Part shown: piece by piece, positions 59,801-64,000 of the stretch
How positions within the stretch are numbered: position 1 is the first letter of the stretch
Layout: the number at the start of each line of letters is the position of its first letter
DNA from: Oscarella lobularis
Lineage: Eukaryota > Porifera > Homoscleromorpha > Homosclerophorida > Oscarellidae
Length of the DNA stretch: 64,000 nucleotides
Direction of reading: 5' to 3'
Assembly: GCF_947507565.1 (NCBI RefSeq)
Contig: NC_089180.1
Location: 930,001-994,000, forward strand
The notes under the pieces: model-generated
Told to the model about the DNA's origin: nothing
Seen by the model: only the letters and a program-made list of their open reading frames with translations
Databases searched by the model: none
Position numbers and translations under genes: made by a program

Positions 59801-62800
59801 AATGCCGCCGTCTTTGTTAGAAACGAAAGCGGTATTTGACGACGCCGTCTTTGTTAGAAACGAAAGTTGTATCTTATGCAGCCGTCTTTGTTAGAGATGA
59901 AAGCGGCATCTAACTCCGCCGTCTATGTTAGAAACGAAAGTGGCATCTGATGCCGCCGTCTCTGTTAGAGACGAAAGCGGCATCTGATGCCGCTTTCTTT
60001 GTTAGAGACGAAAGCGGCATCTGATGCTGCTTCTTTGTTAGAGACGAATGAGGCAGCTGTTTGCCGCCTTCCTTATTAGAAGCGAAAGCGGCATCTGATG
60101 ATGGCTTCTTTGTTAGAGACGACCGGCTGCCACCGTTGTGATGCTGCCTTCTTTTGTTAGAGACGAAAGCGTCATTTGATGCTTCTTCTTTGTTAGAGAC
60201 GAATGAGGCAGCTGATTCCTTTTTCCTTATTAGAGACGAAAGCGGCGTCTGATGTCACCTTCTGTGTTAGAGATGAAAGCGGCGTCTGATTGAGCCTTCT
60301 TTGTTAGAGACGAAAGCGGCATCTGATGCCGCTGTCTTTCTTAAAGAGGAAAGCGGCATCTGATGCCGCCGTCTATTTCAAAGACGAAAGCTGCATCTAA
60401 TGCCGCCGTCTCTGTTAGAAACGAATACGGTATTTGACGCCGCCGTCTTTGTTTGAAACGAAAGCGGTATCTGACGCCGCCGTCTTTGTTAGAAACGAAA
60501 GTGGTATCTGATGCTAACGTCTTTGTTAGAGATGAAATCGGCATTTGATGCCGCCGTCTTTGTTTGAAACGAAAGTGACATCTAATGCCGCCGTCTCTTT
60601 TAGAGACGAAAGTGGCGTCTAATGCCGCCTTCTTTATTATTGACGAAAGCCGCATCTGATGCCGCTGTCTTTCTTTGAGAGGAAAGCGGCATCTGATGTC
60701 GCCGTCTCTTTCAAAGACGAAAGCGGCATCTAATGCCGCCGTCTCTGTTAGAGATGAAAGCGGCATCTGATGCCGCCGTCTTCGTTAGAGATGAAAGCTG
60801 CATCTGAAACCGCGGTCTTTGTTAGAGACGAAAGGGCATCTGATGCCGCCTTCCTTATTAGAAGCGAAAGCGGCATCTGATGATGCCTTCTTTGTTAGAG
60901 ACGAACTGCTGTCACCGTTGTGATGCTGCCTTCTTTTGTTAGGGAAGAAGCGGCCTCTGACGCTGCCTTCTTTTTTAGAGACGAAAGCGGCATCTGATGC
61001 TGCCTTCTTTGTTAGAGACGAAAGCGTCATCTGATGCTGCTTCTTTGTTAGAGACGAACGGGGCGGCTTATTCCTCCTTCCTTATTAGAGGCGAAAGCGG
61101 CATCTGATGCCGCCCTCTTAGTTAGACACGAGAGCGGCATCTGATGCCGATCTCTTTCTTAGAGACGAAAGCGGCATCTGATGTCACCTTCTGTGTTAGA
61201 GAGGAAAGCGGCGTCTGATTCAGCCTTCTTTCTTAGAGAGGAAAGCGGCATCTGATGCTGCTTTTTTGTTAGAGACGAATGAGGCAGCTGATTCCTCCTT
61301 CCTTATTAGAGACGAAAGCGGCGTCTGATGTCACCTTCTGTGTTAGAGAGGAAAGCGGCGTCTGATTCAGCCTTCTTTCTTAGAGAGGAAAGCGGCATCT
61401 GATGCCGCTTCTTTGTTAGAGACGAATGAGGCAGCTGATTCCTCCTTCCTTATTAGAGACGAAAGCGGCGTCTGATGTCACCTTCTGTGTTAGAGATGAA
61501 AGCGGCGTCTGATTAAGCCTTCTTTGTTAGAGACGAAAGCGGCATCTGATGCCGCTGTCTTTCTTAAAGAGGAAAGCGGCATCTGATGCCGCCGTCTCTT
61601 TCAAAGACGAAAGCTGCATCTAATGCCGTCGTCTTTTTAGAAACAAAAGCGGTATTTGACGCCGCCGTCTTTGTTAGAAACGAAAGTTGTATCTTATGCC
61701 GCCGTCTTTGTTAGAGATGAAAGCGGCATCTAATTCCGCCTTATTTGTTGGAGACGAAAGCGGAATCTGTTGCCCCCTTTCTTAGAGTGGAAAGCGGCAT
61801 CTGATGCCGCCGTCATTGTTAGAAACGAAAGCGGCATCTGATGCCGCCGTCTATGTTTGAAACGAAATTGGCATCTGATGCCGCTCTCTCTTTTAGAGAC
61901 GAAAGCGGCATCTGATGCTACCTTCTTTGTTAGAGACGAAAGCGGCATCTGATGCTGCCTTCTTTGTTAGAGTGGAAAGCGGCGTCTAATGCCGTTTTCT
62001 TTTTTGTTGACGGAAGCCGCGTCTGATGCCGCTCTCTTTCAAAGCGGCGTCTGATGCCACGTTCTTTGTTAGAGACCAAAGGCGCATCTGATGCCGTTGT
62101 ATTTCTTAGAGGAAAGCGGCATCTGATGTCGCCGTCTCTTTCAAAGACGAAAGCGGCATCTAATGCCGCCTTCTTTGATAGAAACGGAAGCGGCATGTGA
62201 TGTCGCTTCGTATTTTGAGACCAAAGCGGAATCTGTTGCCGCCGTCTTTGTTAGAAAACGAAAGCGGTGTCTGACGCCGCCGTCTTTGTTAGAAACGAAA
62301 GTGGTATCTGATGCTAACGTCTTTGTTAGAGATGAAATCGGCATTTGATGCCGCCGTCTTTGTTTGAAACGAAAGTGACATCTGATGCCGCCGTCTCTTT
62401 TAGAGACGAAAGTGGCGTCTAATGCCGCCATCTTTATTATTGACGAAAGCCGCATCTGATGCCGCTGTCTTTCTTTGAGAGGAAAGCGGCATCTGATGTC
62501 GCCATCTCTTTCAAAGACGAAAGCAAAATCTAATGCCGCCGTCTCTGTTAGAGATGAAAGCGGCATCTGATGCCGCCGTCTTCGTTAGAGATGAAAGCTG
62601 CATTTGAAACCGCGGTCTATGTTAAAGACGAAAGGGCTTCTGATGCCGCCTTCCTTATTAGAAGCGAAAGCGTCATCTGATGATGCCTTCTTTGTTAGAG
62701 ACGAACGGCTGTCACCGTTGTGATGCTGCCTTCTTTTGTTAGAGACGAAGCGGCCTCTGATGCTGCCTTCTCTTTTAGAGACGAAAGCGGCCTCTGATGC

Positions 62801-63490
62801 TGCCTTCTCTTTTAGAGACGAAAGCGTCATTTGATGCTGCTTCTTTGTTAGAGACGAATGAGGCGGCTGATTCCTCCTTCCTTATTAGAAGCGAAAGCGG
62901 CATCTGATGCCGCCCTTTTAGTTAGAGACGAGAGCGGCATCTGATGCCGATCTCTTTCTTAGAGACGAAAGCGGCATCTGATGTCACCTTCTGTGTTAGA
63001 GATGAAAGCGGCGTCTGAATCAGCCTTCTTTGTTAGAGACGAAAGCGGCATCTGATGCCGCTGTCTTTCTTAGAGAGGAAAGCGGCATCTGATGCCGCTG
63101 TCTCAAAGACGAAAGCTGCATCTAATGCCGCCGTCTTTGTTAGAAACGAAAGCGGTATTTGACGACGCCGTCTTTGTTAGAAACGAAAGTTGTATCTTAT
63201 GCAGCCGTCTTTGTTAGAGATGAAAGCGGCATCTAACTCCGCCGTCTATGTTAGAAACGAAAGTGGCATCTGATGCCGCCGTCTCTGTTAGAGACGAAAG
63301 CGGCATCTGATGCCGCTTTCTTTGTTAGAGACGAAAGCGGCATCTGATGCTGCTTCTTTGTTAGAGACGAATGAGGCAGCTGTTTGCCGCCTTCCTTATT
63401 AGAAGCGAAAGCGGCATCTGATGATGGCTTCTTTGTTAGAGACGACCTGCTGCCACCGTTGTGATGCTGCCTTCTTTTGTTAGAGACGAA
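56845..63490. repeat. 3323-bp higher-order repeat of satellite B, two tandem copies
   Basis: Landmarks at 57018/60341, 58407/61730, 58607/61930 and 58818/62141 are each 3323 bp apart with near identity. The left edge of the array (47760 to about 49640) matches the same unit with an offset of 10329 bp (48489 to 58818). Confidence 0.85.
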
Positions 63491-63612
63491 GCGGCCTCTA
63501 ATGCTGCCTTCTCTTTGAGACGAAAGCGGCATCTGATGCTGCCTTCTTTGTTAGAGACGAAAGCGTCATCTGATGCTGCTTCTTTTTTAGAGACGAATGA
63601 GGCAGCTGATTC

Positions 63613-64000
63613 CTAACCCCCTCAACGGTTTTACCGTTCAACTTTTTTTACCGTTCAACCGTTCAACTGTTTCACCGTTTAACTGATCCTCTGTTACACA
63701 GGTTAAACTCCTTTAACCGTTCACTCCCGTAACCGTTCCACTTTTCAACTGTTCCACCGTTCAACTGTTCCACCGCTCAACAGGTTCAACCTTTTCAAAA
63801 GTTTGCCCTCTTAACTGTTCCACCGTTCAACTTTTTCACCGTTCAACCTTTCAACTGTTCCACCGTTCAACTTTTCCACCACTCAACAGGTTCAACCTTT
63901 TCAACCGTTCGCCCTCTAGACTGTTCCACCGTTCAACCGTTCCACCGCTCAAAAGGTTCAACCTTTTCAACCGTTCAAACCTCTCAACAGTTCCACCGTT
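63613..64000. repeat. Satellite A resumes in the reverse orientation
   Basis: CAACCGTTCCACCGTTCAAC-type units to the window end. The first 290 bp closely resemble 32260-32560 (shared AACTGATCCTC..GTT, GGTTAAACTCCTTTAACCG and TCACTCCCGTAACCGTTCC), a segmental duplicate within the satellite. Confidence 0.88.

Larger units (their letters stand above)
47736..63612. repeat. Satellite B: 37-bp hairpin monomer array with nested higher-order repeats
   Basis: About 15.9 kb, roughly 430 copies of a 37-bp monomer built from GAAAGCGGCATCTGATGCCG then CCGTCTTTGTTAGAGAC. Each standard monomer contains GCGGCAT-CTG-ATGCCGC, a 7-bp stem hairpin. Distinctive variants recur at 892 bp (24 monomers) in the middle, alternate as A/B types at 1784 bp, and match best at about 3565 bp. 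The right third shows a 3323-bp period. Because 37 is 1 modulo 3, minus-strand frames cycle through all three phases and stay open for up to 141 codons with a 37-residue period. I do not regard these as genes. Confidence 0.93.

Noticed and set aside
48078-63532. Open frames of 67-141 codons with a 37-residue period (SLTKKAASDAAFVSKREG-like)
   Set aside because: A 37-bp repeat lacking stops in one strand automatically yields a 37-residue periodic frame; lengths and phases vary with monomer indels, and no gene structure surrounds them.
47736-63612. CRISPR-like array (37-bp repeats with internal palindrome)
   Set aside because: Repeats are directly contiguous with no unique spacers, the genome is eukaryotic, and no cas genes are present.

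Overview
This is nuclear DNA of a multicellular eukaryote, most likely an invertebrate animal with a compact genome. The recognisable proteins are metazoan families (VPS45, ZYG11/ZER1, TEP1, an ARHGAP20-type PH domain, a PXA sorting nexin, mitochondrial bL9), introns are mostly about 45-120 bp, and genes are close together. A sponge would fit, but that is an inference and the species is not identified. There is no bacterial operon structure, tRNA, rRNA or CRISPR array that I can see. One 200-bp run of N (21348-21547) marks a scaffold gap.

Layout. 1-5.4 kb: a transposase-derived SWIM/AT-hook/PHD gene (-), a three-exon RRM fragment (-), a two-exon UBR-box-like fragment (-) split by a short MITE, an ANKZF1/Vms1-like fragment (-) and a mitochondrial ribosomal protein L9 gene (+). 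5.5-8.1 kb: an intronless 794-residue LRR/ARM protein of the ZYG11/ZER1 family whose start region is tandemly duplicated. 8.1-11.9 kb: little recognisable coding, one hairpin-rich GC block. 11.9-14.5 kb: a PXA-type sorting nexin 5' part and an ARHGAP20-like PH-RA gene (both -). 15-19.2 kb: a short TEP1-like gene (+) convergent with and overlapping a complete 16-exon VPS45 gene (-). 19.8-20.9 kb: a 47-bp tandem array.

21.5-24.4 kb holds the most unusual coding locus. Two ISXO2/IS1595-like (Merlin-type) transposase genes lie head to head around a palindromic promoter of about 240 bp with a CCAAT and a TATA box in each arm. The minus copy keeps DDE-type catalytic motifs but has a stop codon and is cut off by satellite DNA. 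The plus copy is an intact spliced frame of 279 codons that has lost the first two catalytic positions. This looks like a possible domestication.

28.3 kb to the end is almost all satellite. Satellite A (16-bp units of the type GGTGGAACAGTTGAAC) runs about 19.4 kb and flips strand many times, with the flip points themselves repeated. Satellite B (47.7-63.6 kb) is a 37-bp hairpin-forming monomer, about 430 copies, with nested higher-order periods of about 892, 1784, 3323 and 3565 bp. Satellite A resumes in the opposite orientation at 63.6 kb. Open frames within these arrays are by-products of the repeats, not genes.

Several genes on the left carry apparent one-base frameshifts or stop after a few exons. 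Indel errors in the assembly and real gene decay are both possible, and gene models here were spliced by eye.
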